Of a stretch of DNA of 64,000 bases, positions 1-10,366 are shown piece by piece (position 1 is the first letter of the stretch; each line of letters begins with the position of its first letter). Origin of the DNA: Pseudomonadota bacterium (lineage in GTDB: Bacteria > Pseudomonadota > Gammaproteobacteria > Burkholderiales > Rhodocyclaceae); the NCBI GenBank assembly GCA_018241685.1, contig JAFEDJ010000036.1, positions 62,001 through 126,000 of the forward strand, given 5' to 3'. The notes beneath the pieces were generated by a model. That model worked only from the letters and a program-made list of their open reading frames with translations, ran no database searches and was not told the DNA's origin. A program made the translations under genes and the position numbers.

Positions 1-2231
1 GCCGTATCCGCCTGCGCCAGACGCCCGGTCGCGGCCAACAGGTCGATCACCGCCAAATCCAGCAACTCCTGCAGATGGGCAATGGTGCTGGTGGGCGGCG
101 CAGGATTCGGCTGGCCGGCTGGATCGCAGACCAGGCCGATGCGAAGGCCCTCGGCGATAGCTTCCTCTTTGCGCCCCAGCCCGATCAGGCGGCGGATCAG
201 AAGGCAGGACAGCATCAACGCCAGGCGCGGCGGATAGCAGGCTGCCGCCTCGCGCAGGACACCTGGCGCGAGCGCATCATCTGCCTCTCCCTGCCACAGT
301 AGCAAGGCCGCCTCCACGCCGCAGCTGGCCGCTTCGAGAAATCCATGATGTCGCGACGAAAGAATGCCGATCTGGATCAACTGCCGGGCCTCGGCGTCGA
401 GCCCCATCTGGATGGCGCACTTGGCGCCGATCAGCGCCAGGGTACCGGCGATCCCCGAGGTATCGCCGAGGGCGGCACGGGCCGAGGCAAGGGCAGCGAC
501 CAGTTCCGGGTAGGCGGTCGCATAGTCGCCTTCGTAGACCGAGATCAGCGCGGCGTAAGCCGCCACCCAGCCATCGACGTAGGCGCTGTTGGTCTGGAAT
601 GCCGATTCCCGGGCTGCCTGCAGCGAACGGCGCACCTGGACGAAGCGGAACTGGTTGGTGAAATAGCAGCTTTCAATGCAGTGGGCGGCCGCGATGTTGA
701 AGGCATCGTCCGCCCCCTTGCCCGCCTCGGCCAGCCATTCCCCGGCCCCCCGGTGGGCGTCCTCGAGACGATCGGTCAGGCTGTCGATAGAGGTCCGGAG
801 AATGGCGATACGCCGCTGCAAGGCCGACCGCCTGCCGGCATCGACCGGCTGGCCCGGCTCCCCCTGGATACGCTGTTCAAGCTCGACACTCTGCTGCCGG
901 GCATATTCGTAACGGCGCCGGAACGACAGCGCCCAGGCAAACCAATATTCGGCTTCCGGACCGGCTTGCTGGCCACCCTCGTGCAAGCGTTCGATCCACT
1001 GGATGTACTGCGGCAGATCGCCCTGGTCGCGGACGAAGCCAGGTGCCGCCTGCTCGAGGATCCGACAGGCGAATCTCGCTTCGCCCGCATCGAGGGCGTA
1101 ATCGATCGCTTCGCGCCAGTAACCGTTCCTTTCACACCACGCCGCTGCCTGCCGTAGCACCTGCCGCCGCCGCTCGCGGGGTAGAACACGCTCCGCCTCG
1201 TCGAGCAGGAACTCGCGGAACAGGCCATGCAACCGATACCAGTGGCGGTTGCGGTCGAGCGGAATGATGAAGACGTTGCGCTGCAGCAGGTAAGCCAGGT
1301 CGTCCCCGGCCCGCTCGCTGCCGGTGGCATGGCTGCAAAGATCGAGGCTGAAGGTGCGCAGCAGCCCGATGCACAGCAGGAAGTCCCGCACCTCGGCCGG
1401 AAACCCCGACAGGACCTGGCGGTTCAGCAGGTGGGCCAAGCCTTCGTCGGAACCGGAAAACCCGGTCAACGCCGCCAGAGGTTGCGAAGTGTTGCTCAGG
1501 ATGATCTGTGCCATGCGCACGGCGGCCGGCCAGCCCTCGGTGTGGCGGGCCACCTCGGCCTGCCCTTGGGAGCCGATTCGGGAACACAGTTCGGCACCGA
1601 GCACCCCGCCGACCTCTTCGCGATCGAAGCTGAGTTCGGCTGTCCCGACCTGGCGGATCAGGCCTTCGAGAAATGCCCGGGATACATTCAACGGCAAGGC
1701 CTCGGTGCTCGAAAAGACCACCTGGAGCGATGGCCGAGTCTGGAAGATCAGCTTGTCGAGCAGCGCCCCGAGGGCAACATCCTTGCAGTAGTTTAGGTTG
1801 TCGACAAAGAGGGTGAGCGGAATCGGATAACGGTCGATCAACTCGAGCAGTGCATCAATCCGTCGCTCAAGTGTGTCGTGGCCGTGAAATAGTGCCTGCG
1901 TTGGGTGTTGAGCCGATTCGCGGTTGTCGAGCAGGGCACCGAGAGCACCGAGTACGCCGTCGATCGTGCTGTCCCGTTCGTCGAGCCCGAACCACAGGCA
2001 TTGCTTGCCCAGGCGGCGCAAGTCGGCGAACAGCATCGACATCAGCACGGTTTTGCCGTAACCGACCGGGGCGACGATGCTGACCACTTTGGCGACGAGT
2101 CCGGCGCCGGTTTGCAGGGTGTCGAGTACCCGGGTCCGCAGCACCGGAAACATGAAGACCGGTGGATCAGTCCGCCCGACCTTACGTTCCGCCATATTGC
2201 CGGTCGCCACCTCCGCTGGCTCGCGTCGCAT
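1..2231 (-). CDS. MalT-type LuxR-family transcriptional activator (C-terminus off left edge)
   Basis: Large ATP-dependent regulator of the MalT/LuxR class, expected to bind a ligand and activate catabolic genes. No stop codon is reached before position 1, so about 743 codons are visible and the C-terminal LuxR helix-turn-helix lies outside. The ATG at 2231 is chosen because GGAGGAGAG sits 5 bases upstream. The N-terminus holds a Walker A-like APVGYGKTVLM about 60 residues in, followed by an NTPase core and TPR-like helical repeats. It is clearly paralogous to the complete 919-aa regulator at 21652-24411: both share NRQVLSGFP/NQQVLSGFP, IIPLDRNR and RLHGLFRE. It is divergent from the APH-fold kinase at 2443, which it may control. 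Family is confident; the target is inferred. Confidence 0.9.
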   Translation of the reverse strand, partial: MRREPAEVATGNMAERKVGRTDPPVFMFPVLRTRVLDTLQTGAGLVAKVVSIVAPVGYGKTVLMSMLFADLRRLGKQCLWFGLDERDSTIDGVLGALGALLDNRESAQHPTQALFHGHDTLERRIDALLELIDRYPIPLTLFVDNLNYCKDVALGALLDKLIFQTRPSLQVVFSSTEALPLNVSRAFLEGLIRQVGTAELSFDREEVGGVLGAELCSRIGSQGQAEVARHTEGWPAAVRMAQIILSNTSQPLAALTGFSGSDEGLAHLLNRQVLSGFPAEVRDFLLCIGLLRTFSLDLCSHATGSERAGDDLAYLLQRNVFIIPLDRNRHWYRLHGLFREFLLDEAERVLPRERRRQVLRQAAAWCERNGYWREAIDYALDAGEARFACRILEQAAPGFVRDQGDLPQYIQWIERLHEGGQQAGPEAEYWFAWALSFRRRYEYARQQSVELEQRIQGEPGQPVDAGRRSALQRRIAILRTSIDSLTDRLEDAHRGAGEWLAEAGKGADDAFNIAAAHCIESCYFTNQFRFVQVRRSLQAARESAFQTNSAYVDGWVAAYAALISVYEGDYATAYPELVAALASARAALGDTSGIAGTLALIGAKCAIQMGLDAEARQLIQIGILSSRHHGFLEAASCGVEAALLLWQGEADDALAPGVLREAAACYPPRLALMLSCLLIRRLIGLGRKEEAIAEGLRIGLVCDPAGQPNPAPPTSTIAHLQELLDLAVIDLLAATGRLAQADT

Positions 2232-2442
2232 CGAATCTCTCCTCCAGTTAGATAACGGCCCCGAAATTGCGCGCCGACCATTCGAGCTTCCTCCCGCCGC
2301 CCCCTCCCAAACCCATCCCTAAGTACGGGATTTGTTCGCTAGGTTACTACTACACTGGGCTCGACAGGAATGGCTCAGTCCGGACCTGCCCACCGGCAGT
2401 TGCCTCACAGCACTGCACGAGATACCGAACAAGGAGGAGCAC

Positions 2443-3642
2443 ATGCAACAACCCGATAAAGATCATCCATCGGCGGCGTGGATCAGTTCGCTTCGCCAGC
2501 GTTTTCCGACGGAAACCGAGGTCGACCGCATCCTGACCCGCCGCCAGGAACGGCGCAGCGGTCCGGCTTACAAGACCCTGCCCCTACCCGAGCTGTGCGG
2601 TTGCCTCGAATCGCTGCTACACGAAGACCTCGGATCGGCCTTCGAGATCAGCGATGCTCACTGGCTTTCGGGCGGCGCCTCAAAAGTGCAGATGGCCTTC
2701 AACCTGGAATGGGAGCGTCCCGGCCTCGGTTTCGAAAAGACGGCCATGGTGCTACGTATGGAGCCCGCGGAATCCATCGTCGAAACCAGCCGCCTGCGGG
2801 AATTCCAGCTGATCAAGGCGTTCGAGGGCGTGGTGCCGATTCCTCATGCCTTCTGGTGCGACGCCGATGCCCGACACCTGCCCTACCCGTCGATCGTGTA
2901 TGGCTTTGCCCCAGGCGTCACCAAACCAACGGAAGCCTCCGGTGGCGTCACCGGCATGGGCATCCTGATGCCGCCGACAGTGCGCGCCAAGCTGGGGCCC
3001 CAGTTCGTCGAACACCTGTGCACCATCCATAACCGCGATTTCAGCAACGCCGGATTGGATGCCTTCAATATCCCGGCCACTGGGACAACCCAGTGCGCGG
3101 AATGGTGCCTGAACAGTTTCGAACGGGTCTGGGAAGAAGATTGCGGCGAGGACATCCCGCTGATGCGGGTCGTAGCCGCATGGCTGCGACGCAACCTGCC
3201 GGTGCTCGACCGCCCCTCGATCATCCATGCCGACTACCGCAGCGGCAACTTTCTGTTTACCGAGCACGACACCCGCATCACTGCCATCCTCGACTGGGAA
3301 CTGGGCCATATCGGCGACCGCCACCAGGATCTGGCATGGACCACCAGTCGCGCTTTCGGCAGCCTGGCCGAAGACGGCAGGACCTTCCTGGTCAGCGGAC
3401 TGATGTCGGAGTCCGAATTTTTCGATACCTACCAGCGGGCTTCCGGCTTCAAGGTCGATCCCCGGATCGTCCACTGGTACAAGATCTTCAACGCCTACAG
3501 CTTGGCCGTGATGACGCTGGCCACCGGCTATCGCGCCGCCCGCAACGGCAAGACTCATCAGGACGTCCTAGTGACCTGGGTGATTGGTGTCGGCTATGGT
3601 TTCCTGGAAGAACTCCGGGAATTGATCGAGGTGGGATACTGA
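2443..3642 (+). CDS. APH-fold phosphotransferase (aminoglycoside phosphotransferase family)
   Basis: 399-aa kinase-fold protein. The Brenner-type motif HADYRSGNF (about residue 262) and the metal-binding ILDWELGHIGD (about residue 282) are intact, so catalysis is plausible. Proteins of this kind occur in hydrophobic-compound catabolic clusters and resemble the kinase half of ACAD10/11; the natural substrate is unknown and aminoglycoside resistance is unlikely. The open frame reaches back to 2332, but the ATG at 2443 has AAGGAGGAG 3 bases upstream, so I start there. The next gene begins one base after its stop, indicating an operon of four genes up to the Nudix hydrolase. A broken paralogue lies at 28455-31277. 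Confidence 0.85.
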   Translation: MQQPDKDHPSAAWISSLRQRFPTETEVDRILTRRQERRSGPAYKTLPLPELCGCLESLLHEDLGSAFEISDAHWLSGGASKVQMAFNLEWERPGLGFEKTAMVLRMEPAESIVETSRLREFQLIKAFEGVVPIPHAFWCDADARHLPYPSIVYGFAPGVTKPTEASGGVTGMGILMPPTVRAKLGPQFVEHLCTIHNRDFSNAGLDAFNIPATGTTQCAEWCLNSFERVWEEDCGEDIPLMRVVAAWLRRNLPVLDRPSIIHADYRSGNFLFTEHDTRITAILDWELGHIGDRHQDLAWTTSRAFGSLAEDGRTFLVSGLMSESEFFDTYQRASGFKVDPRIVHWYKIFNAYSLAVMTLATGYRAARNGKTHQDVLVTWVIGVGYGFLEELRELIEVGY

Positions 3643-3643
3643 A

Positions 3644-4198
3644 ATGCAGCTGCGTCCGGACATTCAAATCACCAGCATGATCAAGGCAATGACCGACGTC
3701 ATCCAGCCGGCTGTCGACCCGACCAATAAGCTCGCAGTCGAGCAATCGCAACTGGTCGTCGGTATGTTGAGCCTGATGGCCAGGCAGCTGCCGATCCAGT
3801 TTGCCTTCGATCGAGACGAACTCGCTCGCCTGCTCGCCGGTTGCGGTGAACTCAAGCGGCTGTCGGCCGTCGACAGCACGGTCACGGCGGCCCAGGACCA
3901 CCTGACGAATAGAGCAGCCTCCGCTGCCACCGTCCTCGAGCGCTGCACGGTCGATCCCTCGGTTCTGGTTGTGGCCATCTGCGAACTACGCCAGGCGATG
4001 GGCGATATCGTCCAGGCACTCGGAGCAACCGACGACCTGGCAGGCCAGCTCACGGTAGAGCGGATAGTCCTCGACCTGTCGAAGGAACAACTGCTGCGCG
4101 ATCGCGCCCTGTTGGTCAGGCAGGGATTCGAACGCGACCCAGCCGCACTGCCTAGCATCGAATCCCTACTAAGCCTCTCCTCCGCCGCACACGAGTAA
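3644..4198 (+). CDS. Hypothetical protein in the kinase/Nudix operon
   Basis: 184-aa, mainly helical soluble protein that I do not recognise. There is no signal peptide or membrane segment and no clear catalytic motif. Its ATG follows the kinase stop by one base (TGAaATG), so translation is probably coupled, and GAGGTGGG about 8 bases upstream can act as the ribosome site. The tight spacing suggests it works with the kinase at 2443, perhaps as a partner or small regulatory subunit; that is inference from position only. Confidence 0.7.
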   Translation: MQLRPDIQITSMIKAMTDVIQPAVDPTNKLAVEQSQLVVGMLSLMARQLPIQFAFDRDELARLLAGCGELKRLSAVDSTVTAAQDHLTNRAASAATVLERCTVDPSVLVVAICELRQAMGDIVQALGATDDLAGQLTVERIVLDLSKEQLLRDRALLVRQGFERDPAALPSIESLLSLSSAAHE

Positions 4199-4208
4199 GG
4201 AAAATCAC

Positions 4209-5129
4209 ATGAACCACGATTACGCAAAATACGAAGGCTACCTTCCCAGTGACGGCAATCCGCGCTGGGGCCAGAGCTACTACTTCAATTTCTACGACCC
4301 ACGGACCCGGATCGGTGCTTTCGTGCGCATGGGGCTGCTCGAAAACCAGAACGAAGCCAACAACTGGTTTGTCGTCTTCAAGGATGGCCTGCCCATCTTC
4401 AACCGCAACAACCTCAGTCTGCCCTACACCAGCGATCGTCCGGACAAGGGCCTGGAACTGGCCGGTGTCCGCCTCGAGGTACAGGAACCATTGAAGACGT
4501 TGCGGATATCCTTCGCCTCAGCCGATTTCGCCGCCGATTTCGTCTGGGAGGAAGTCCATCCCATGGAAGACTGCATCGCTATGTCTCACGACCACGAGGG
4601 CTCCTTTGCCCGAGAAATGTGCAATGTCCACCTCGAAGGCATCTGCCGGGTCCGCGGCCATGTCGAAATCCGCGGCGAGCAGATCCCAGTAAACGGCTCC
4701 GGCTTCCGCGACATCTCGGCCGGCCCGCGCAACTGGGATGCCCTGCTGCACTACCGCCTGGCCTGGCCGGTCTTTGAAAACGGCATGGCCTTCGCCGGCG
4801 TCCATGGCATCTCGACAAGCCGGAAATCGGCCTACATGAAGATGTTCAATGACGGCACGCGCTGGCTGGGGATCAAGCAGATTGAGGACAGCCAGGTCGC
4901 GGAAGAAGATGGACTGACCATCGCCAGCGCGAAGTGGTCGTTTGTCGACGAATTCGACCGCCACTTCGAGTTCACCGCAAGGTCGCTGTTCCGCTTCTTT
5001 TTCCCGGCCGACACCTTCATTCTCTGCGACCAGTTGATGGAATTCCGCCTCGCTGACGGCACCGTCGGCTATGGCCTGTACGAGAACGGCTATCGCCTGC
5101 CGTGGGCCGGGATGCCTCCATCCAATTGA
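4209..5129 (+). CDS. Hypothetical protein, possible DUF7064/7065 or CrtC/AttH-like beta-barrel
   Basis: 306-aa soluble protein starting at an ATG preceded by AAGGAAAATCAC. It is rich in aromatic residues and alternating beta patterns, such as WGQSYYFNFYD near the N-terminus and FVRMGLLENQNEANNWF. These recall the lipocalin-like CrtC/AttH and DUF7064-type proteins often found beside APH-fold kinases in steroid or isoprenoid gene clusters. The assignment comes from memory of family features and was not searched. It is third in the four-gene operon that starts at 2443. A role in binding or converting a hydrophobic substrate is inferred. Confidence 0.6.
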   Translation: MNHDYAKYEGYLPSDGNPRWGQSYYFNFYDPRTRIGAFVRMGLLENQNEANNWFVVFKDGLPIFNRNNLSLPYTSDRPDKGLELAGVRLEVQEPLKTLRISFASADFAADFVWEEVHPMEDCIAMSHDHEGSFAREMCNVHLEGICRVRGHVEIRGEQIPVNGSGFRDISAGPRNWDALLHYRLAWPVFENGMAFAGVHGISTSRKSAYMKMFNDGTRWLGIKQIEDSQVAEEDGLTIASAKWSFVDEFDRHFEFTARSLFRFFFPADTFILCDQLMEFRLADGTVGYGLYENGYRLPWAGMPPSN

Positions 5130-5153
5130 TCGATCGAAAGGAGGCCATCGACC

Positions 5154-5717
5154 TTGATAGATTTCACCGAAACCAGATTGAGTGGCGACGCGGTATTCGA
5201 AGGGCGATTGCTAGCCGTTCACCGTGACCGCGTTCGCCTGCCGGACGGCCGGGAGTCCGTGCGTGAATACATGGTTCACCGCAACGCGGCGGTCGCAATC
5301 CCGCTGCTCGACGAACAAATCGTCCTGATGGTGCGGCAATATCGTTACGCCATCGGACAGCACACCTTGGAATTCCCTGCCGGCAAGATCGACGATGGCG
5401 AATCCCCTGCGCAAGCAGCTTCTCGCGAGTTGCGCGAGGAAACAGGCTACCTGAGCGACGACCTGCAAACGCTGTTTCAGCTGCGCCTGCCGGTCGCCTA
5501 TGCCACAGCCACGGCCAGTATTTTCCTGGCACGCAAGCTGCGGTTCGTCGGCCATATCGGCGAGCCGGGAGAGTTCGTCGAGCCGATTGCCCTGACGATC
5601 GCCGAGGCGCTGCAGAAAATCGGAACCGGCGAAATTTGCGACATGAAGGACGTCGTCGGTTTGCTTGCCCTCACCGGCCGGACCGACTTCAGCCGGCGCG
5701 GGCCAGCAGGGCGGTAA
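5154..5717 (+). CDS. Nudix hydrolase (ADP-ribose pyrophosphatase-like)
   Basis: 187-aa Nudix protein with a complete box G77-x5-E83-x7-R91-E-L-x-E-E-x-G98 (visible as [18 protein letters not shown]). Such enzymes hydrolyse nucleoside diphosphates linked to X, and the layout is closest to the ADP-ribose/NADH type. The only well placed start is the TTG at 5154, with AAAGGAGG 9 bases upstream; no nearby in-frame ATG is better. It is last in the operon from 2443. Its 3' end overlaps the convergent EAL gene by 29 bases. Confidence 0.87.
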   Translation: MIDFTETRLSGDAVFEGRLLAVHRDRVRLPDGRESVREYMVHRNAAVAIPLLDEQIVLMVRQYRYAIGQHTLEFPAGKIDDGESPAQAASRELREETGYLSDDLQTLFQLRLPVAYATATASIFLARKLRFVGHIGEPGEFVEPIALTIAEALQKIGTGEICDMKDVVGLLALTGRTDFSRRGPAGR

Positions 5718-8700
5718 AGTCGGCGGCCGGCATCGGTCGGCCCAGGTGGTAACCCTGGACTTCGTCGCAACCGAGTTCGCGGAGGATGTTCAACTGCCGC
5801 CCGGTTTCGACGCCCTCGGCGATAACCTTCATGCCCAGGCTGTGGCCCAGCGTCACGACTGCCGCGACTATTGCCCGGTCGACGGCATCGGCATCGAGTT
5901 CCCGGACAAAGGACTGGTCGATTTTCAGGCGATTGATTGGGTAACGCTTGAGGTAGGCCAGACTAGAATAGCCGGTACCAAAATCGTCGACCGCAACATG
6001 AATGCCTCGCTCGCGTAGCGCGCACAATACCCCGATCGCATAACCGGGATTGACCAGCAAGCTTTCGGTGATTTCGACTTCCAACGCATCTCCGGGCAAG
6101 CCGTGCCGCGCCAGTACCTGATCGAAGTTGTCGACAGCGCCCTTGGCGGCAAACTGGCGGGCTGAGAAATTGACCGAGATGCTCAGCCCCGAATAACCCA
6201 TGTCCCGCCATACCCGGGCCTGCCGGCACGCCTCGTCGAGCACCCAGGCGCCGATTGTTTCGATCAGGCTCGATTCTTCCGCCACCGGGATGAAGACTCC
6301 GGGCGAGATGTAGCCCTGGCTCGGCTCGCGCCAGCGGATCAGGGCCTCGGCGCCGACCAGGCGATGGCCGTCGATACCATACTGCGGCTGATAAAAGAGT
6401 TCGAACTCGCCGGCCTCAAGTGCCCGCCTCAGGCTCCTTTCGAGTATCACCCGTCGAGACACCGCCTCGTTCATCTCCGGCGCGTAGAAGCAGCAGCCAT
6501 TGCGCCCCTGATCCTTGGCCCGGTACATCGCCGTATCGGCCGTTTTCAGCAACTCGTCGAAGCTCGTCCCGTCGCGCGGGTACATCGAAATACCAATGCT
6601 GGGCGTCGTGCTCAGCTCATGCCCATCAACCGGAAAAGACTCGGGCAGGGATTTCAGAATCTTCTGCGCAACCGCCTCGGCGGCCTCGGCGTCGGCCCCC
6701 GGCAACAGGATCAGGAATTCATCGCCCCCCAGGCGACCGACCGTATCGGTTTCCCTCACGGCCAGACTCAGCCGCCACGCGACCTCGCGCAGCAAGCGGT
6801 CACCCACCGCATGGCCAAGCGTATCGTTGATGCGCTTGAATTGATCGAGATCGATGAATAGCAGCGCCAGCGGCAACTTCTCCCGATGGGCCATGGCCAT
6901 CGCCTGTTCGGCGCGATCGCGCAACAACACGCGGTTCGGGAGGTCGGTCAGGGAGTCGCGATAGGCCAGGTAAGTGATGCGCTCTTCGAACTGCTTCTGC
7001 TGGGAAATATCGGTGCATTGCTCGACGTAGTGCGTCACCGCCCCCTCGTCATTGCGCACGACCGAGATACTGACCAGGGCCGAAAAAATCTTGCCGTCCT
7101 TGCCCTGCTTCCACATTTCACCCTGCCAGTGGCTATTGCAGAGCAGCGACTCCCACAAGCTGCGATAAAACGCTTCCGGATGACGATCCGACTGCAGCAG
7201 TTCGGGGCCGGCCCCGAGAAACTCATCCTGCCCATAGCCCGTCAGGTGAAGAAAAGCCTGATTGACCATGACAAAACGCCGGTTCGCATCGAGAATCGCG
7301 ATCGGTTGGCTGCTATTGGCAAACATTTCCATCGCCAGATGTTCGCGCTCGGCTTGCGCATGTGACTCGGTCACATCGACCATCACACTCAGCAAAATCG
7401 GATCGTCACCGGCTGCTGGATTACCGACCACATGGCCCCCGCGGGAACGTATCCATCGGAGCGAGCCATCTAGCAGGCTGATCGAGTTTTCATGCTGATA
7501 TTCAGGAGATTCGCTGCTCAGTAGTGTCGGGATGTCTTTTTCAACCTCCTCGACAGTCATGCCCGGCCAGACCTGGCGCAGATAGTCTTCGAGACTGATC
7601 TCCAGGGCTTTGTTGCCCAAACCAATGATTCTCGCCGCAGTAGCATCGAGCCATACACGCCGGGTACGCAGGTTGATTTCCTTGGTTCCGATGCCGGCAA
7701 AGTCGAGACTGAGCCGCAAGCGCAGATCGCTCCTCGCCAGTTTGTCTGTAACAATTTTGCGTTGTCGCTCTCGCTCGAAATTGCTCAGCGCAAAAGAAAT
7801 GTCCCGCCCGATCTCTTCGGCCAGAAACACTGTTTCGTCGGTAAAGAAGTTGGGACGCGCAGACATCAGTCCGAGCACGGCACAGGTCGTGCCGAATCGC
7901 TTCACCGGAATGGCCGCATAGGAAGCGACTGTGGCCCCGGTATGCTTGATCCGTAACTCGGGAGGTGTTTCCGTATCGTTCTGGATCTGAATATTGCCGC
8001 TTCGCAGTGCCTCGACCGCCAACCCCAGGTTCGTATCCGACGAGTCGTGCAGGCGCATCCGGCCGACTTTCTGGCGCAGGATCTCCTCCCGTTCGCCCTC
8101 CACTGCCAGCATATCGACTCGTCCGGCATCCCAATCCGCCCACCCCACCCAAGCACAATCGAAGCCCCCCCGGCGCACGGCTGCGCTGCAGATCGCCCTG
8201 AACAGATGGTCTTCCGATTCGCTATGGATGATCGCCGAATTGACCGCGCTGAGGGTTGCATAAAGCATCGACAGGACTTCGACCCGGAACTGGTGGCGAT
8301 ACGCATCGGCCAGCGCCTGCTTCAGGGTCGCCTCGGTTTGCTTGCGCTCGGTAACAACGTCGAAAACGTTGATGTAATAACCCGGCAAAGGGCTGAAAAC
8401 CGACGCCGAAAACCACTCGCCGAGAGAGCCGAAATAGATCTCGATATTCTCCGGCTCGCGCGTCCGGGACACCCGCCCGAAGCTCTCCAGAGTCGCCGGA
8501 TCCATGTCTTGCAGATTGGGAAAAACCTGGCTCGCGCGGCAGCCGACGACTGGCCCGAGATGCGTCTGGGCATGAAATGCCGGATTGGTATACAGGTATA
8601 CCCAGTCGCAGGGCTTGTCGCCGTCAAAGATCATCTGACAGAACGAAATGCCGTTGAGCATGTGCTCGAACAGCAGGTTCAAGACTTCGTTGCTGGGCTG

Positions 8701-8754
8701 AAGCGGGAAATCCGTGGTTACCAGGGCGTGTGCCGGTATGTTTTCTGCTGCCAT
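5689..8754 (-). CDS. PAS/GAF sensor protein with GGDEF and EAL domains
   Basis: 1021-aa cytoplasmic cyclic-di-GMP protein. Order of domains: an N-terminal PAS-like segment, a GAF domain (about residues 170-330), two further PAS domains (about 340-590), GGDEF (about 600-760) and EAL (about 770-1015). The GGDEF site reads LGGDEF and the EAL site reads AEALIRW with [14 protein letters not shown] and KIDQSFV, so both cyclase and phosphodiesterase chemistry look possible. An open frame extends to a GTG at 8844, but that has no ribosome site; the ATG at 8754 has AAGAGGG about 7 bases upstream and is preferred. It is transcribed alone. Confidence 0.9.
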   Translation of the reverse strand: MAAENIPAHALVTTDFPLQPSNEVLNLLFEHMLNGISFCQMIFDGDKPCDWVYLYTNPAFHAQTHLGPVVGCRASQVFPNLQDMDPATLESFGRVSRTREPENIEIYFGSLGEWFSASVFSPLPGYYINVFDVVTERKQTEATLKQALADAYRHQFRVEVLSMLYATLSAVNSAIIHSESEDHLFRAICSAAVRRGGFDCAWVGWADWDAGRVDMLAVEGEREEILRQKVGRMRLHDSSDTNLGLAVEALRSGNIQIQNDTETPPELRIKHTGATVASYAAIPVKRFGTTCAVLGLMSARPNFFTDETVFLAEEIGRDISFALSNFERERQRKIVTDKLARSDLRLRLSLDFAGIGTKEINLRTRRVWLDATAARIIGLGNKALEISLEDYLRQVWPGMTVEEVEKDIPTLLSSESPEYQHENSISLLDGSLRWIRSRGGHVVGNPAAGDDPILLSVMVDVTESHAQAEREHLAMEMFANSSQPIAILDANRRFVMVNQAFLHLTGYGQDEFLGAGPELLQSDRHPEAFYRSLWESLLCNSHWQGEMWKQGKDGKIFSALVSISVVRNDEGAVTHYVEQCTDISQQKQFEERITYLAYRDSLTDLPNRVLLRDRAEQAMAMAHREKLPLALLFIDLDQFKRINDTLGHAVGDRLLREVAWRLSLAVRETDTVGRLGGDEFLILLPGADAEAAEAVAQKILKSLPESFPVDGHELSTTPSIGISMYPRDGTSFDELLKTADTAMYRAKDQGRNGCCFYAPEMNEAVSRRVILERSLRRALEAGEFELFYQPQYGIDGHRLVGAEALIRWREPSQGYISPGVFIPVAEESSLIETIGAWVLDEACRQARVWRDMGYSGLSISVNFSARQFAAKGAVDNFDQVLARHGLPGDALEVEITESLLVNPGYAIGVLCALRERGIHVAVDDFGTGYSSLAYLKRYPINRLKIDQSFVRELDADAVDRAIVAAVVTLGHSLGMKVIAEGVETGRQLNILRELGCDEVQGYHLGRPMPAADFTALLARAG

Positions 8755-8890
8755 CCATTTGCCCTCTTTGTTACTCGCAGCGGACTCGCGACAACCACCC
8801 GCACATCCCCCCGGTAAAACCACTCGCGACAGCGACCTCTGCACCGGGGCACAGCTTCACCGGCTCCCCGCCAAATAAATATTGTACTTA

Positions 8891-8928
8891 TATTTATGAT
8901 ATGTTTAGATATCGTTTACATATAAATC
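8891..8928. promoter_or_regulatory. AT-rich inverted-repeat element upstream of the MarR gene
   Basis: Very AT-rich stretch in otherwise GC-rich DNA. ATATGT (8899-8904) and ACATAT (8918-8923) form an inverted repeat just upstream of the MarR start at 8940. The core TGATATGTTT recurs upstream of the SDR gene and, in modified form, at 10254 and 31352. A MarR operator is the simplest reading, unproven. Confidence 0.4.
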
Positions 8929-8939
8929 ATTTGTGAACC

Positions 8940-9467
8940 ATGAGCGGACTACAACGACTCTCGAAAGTGGCTTCCAGCACCCCGCGCATGGCGCGGGCCC
9001 TGCCGGACATGCCGATGGACGGCACAGTGATGGTCCGGCTACTGCGCATCAGCGCCGCCGGCCTCAGCGAGTTCTTCGAACCCGTCTTCCGGGCACTCGG
9101 TCTTTCCGAGCACTCCTTCCACGTCCTCTGCCTGCTGGTCGCCGACGAGAGCGGCACGGCCTCGCCGAGCGAACTGAGCGACATGGTCGGCACCAGCCGC
9201 GGCAACATGACCCGGATTCTCGAGGAACTCGAACGGGAGGGCTGGGTAGCGCGCAGCGTGGCACCGCGAGACGCCCGCCGCCACGTCATCGCAATCACCG
9301 CCGCCGGTCGCGACAAGGTTCGCGACACCGTGCCACGGATCGCCGAGCCGATCGAGCGGGCGTTCTCGGACCTGAGTTCGGAAGAGTTCGCGCTGCTGGA
9401 AAAGCTGCTGCGCAAGCTCGTCATCTCGCTGGACAAGGGCGCCGGTGAGCTGCGCGCGGTCGCCTGA
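8940..9467 (+). CDS. MarR-family transcriptional regulator
   Basis: 175-aa winged-helix regulator. The DNA-binding core is visible around residues 78-110 (PSELSDMVGTSRGNMTRIL, then LEREGWVARS and DARR, the typical wing). Members usually repress neighbouring genes and respond to phenolic or lipophilic ligands. The ATG at 8940 has no clear ribosome site; an internal ATG 16 codons on (MARALPDM) is an alternative. An AT-rich inverted repeat lies immediately upstream, suggesting autoregulation, and the downstream membrane-protein genes run the same way. Confidence 0.85.
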   Translation: MSGLQRLSKVASSTPRMARALPDMPMDGTVMVRLLRISAAGLSEFFEPVFRALGLSEHSFHVLCLLVADESGTASPSELSDMVGTSRGNMTRILEELEREGWVARSVAPRDARRHVIAITAAGRDKVRDTVPRIAEPIERAFSDLSSEEFALLEKLLRKLVISLDKGAGELRAVA

Positions 9468-9516
9468 GCATTCAAACCGTCGCCATGAGCGACATCTTTC
9501 CCAAGGGAGAACAGCA

Positions 9517-10254
9517 ATGGATGAGAAGTTGAGCCTGAAATACGAATTGACCAGTGCCTGGTGCGGCCCAGCCTTCGTAATCGGGCTGATTGTATTCTTC
9601 GGCATTTTCGGCCATATCCTGCCCTCCCCGCCCTCGCCAACGCTGGATGCTGCGGGGATCGCCGCGCGGATCACGGACAATTGGGGCGACATGCGTCTCG
9701 GCTGGGTAGTCAGCCTGGTCATCATGGCACTCTACATGCCATGGAGCGCGCAAATCAGCACGCAGATCGGCCGCCTCGAGAAACACTCCCGGACGCTGAC
9801 CTACCTGCAATTGATCGGCGGCGCGCTGACCGTTTTTGTCGTCAGCTTCGGGATTCTGTGTTTCGCGATCACGACCTTCCGGCCGGACCGAGATCCTGCC
9901 CTGATGCAGCTGCTGACCGATTTCGGCTGGCTCAGCTTCGAGCTCCAGTGGGCACTGACCACGATGCAGATGGTCGCGATGGCGCTGGTCGGCCTCGCCG
10001 ACAAGCGCGAAACCCCGCTCTTCCCTCGCTGGACCTGCTTTCTCTCGATCTGGTGCGGCCTGAGTTTTGCGCCGGCAAGCCTGACCGAGTACCTGAAGAC
10101 CGGCCCGTTCGCCTGGGACGGCATGCTCAGCTTCTACATTCCCTGGGCCGCTTGGGTCGTCTGGTGCGGCGTCATCTCGATCTACATGATCAAGGATGTC
10201 CGGCGTCGCATGGCGGCCGCCGATACCTCGGCCGCGAATTTGGCCCGGACGTGA
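9517..10254 (+). CDS. Hypothetical multi-pass membrane protein (paralogue of the 10367 gene)
   Basis: 245-aa integral membrane protein with about six hydrophobic segments. ATG 9517 is chosen for AAGGGAGA upstream, over the longer frame from 9445. It shares motifs with the next gene: LPSPPSP after TM1, FRPDRDPAL, PLFPRW and SGPFAW/TGPFAW-x-G near the C-terminus. I do not recognise the family. Position between a MarR regulator and oxidase III/IV-like subunits suggests a membrane redox or transport role; this is inference. Confidence 0.72.
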   Translation: MDEKLSLKYELTSAWCGPAFVIGLIVFFGIFGHILPSPPSPTLDAAGIAARITDNWGDMRLGWVVSLVIMALYMPWSAQISTQIGRLEKHSRTLTYLQLIGGALTVFVVSFGILCFAITTFRPDRDPALMQLLTDFGWLSFELQWALTTMQMVAMALVGLADKRETPLFPRWTCFLSIWCGLSFAPASLTEYLKTGPFAWDGMLSFYIPWAAWVVWCGVISIYMIKDVRRRMAAADTSAANLART

Positions 10255-10272
10255 TATATGTATACGTATAAT
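10254..10272. promoter_or_regulatory. AT-rich palindrome and candidate -10 between paralogous membrane genes
   Basis: The sequence holds the perfect palindrome TATACGTATA (10261-10270), overlapping a consensus TATAAT at 10267-10272. It begins directly behind the stop codon of the first membrane protein, 95 bases before the next start. A separate promoter with an operator over the -10 is plausible. I see no good -35. Confidence 0.4.
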
Positions 10273-10366
10273 ACTTACACATACCGGTTGGCGTGGGCCA
10301 GTTCCCAGCACCGGCAAGAAGGCGCCCCCGAAGCCGCCATCGTCATCGAGCTCACAGCGAGGAAGC

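Noticed and set aside
345..1157. Long plus-strand open frames over the left regulator
   Set aside because: They lie antisense to the MalT-type regulator, whose frame has clear motifs and homology to the second copy; the antisense translations are low-complexity.
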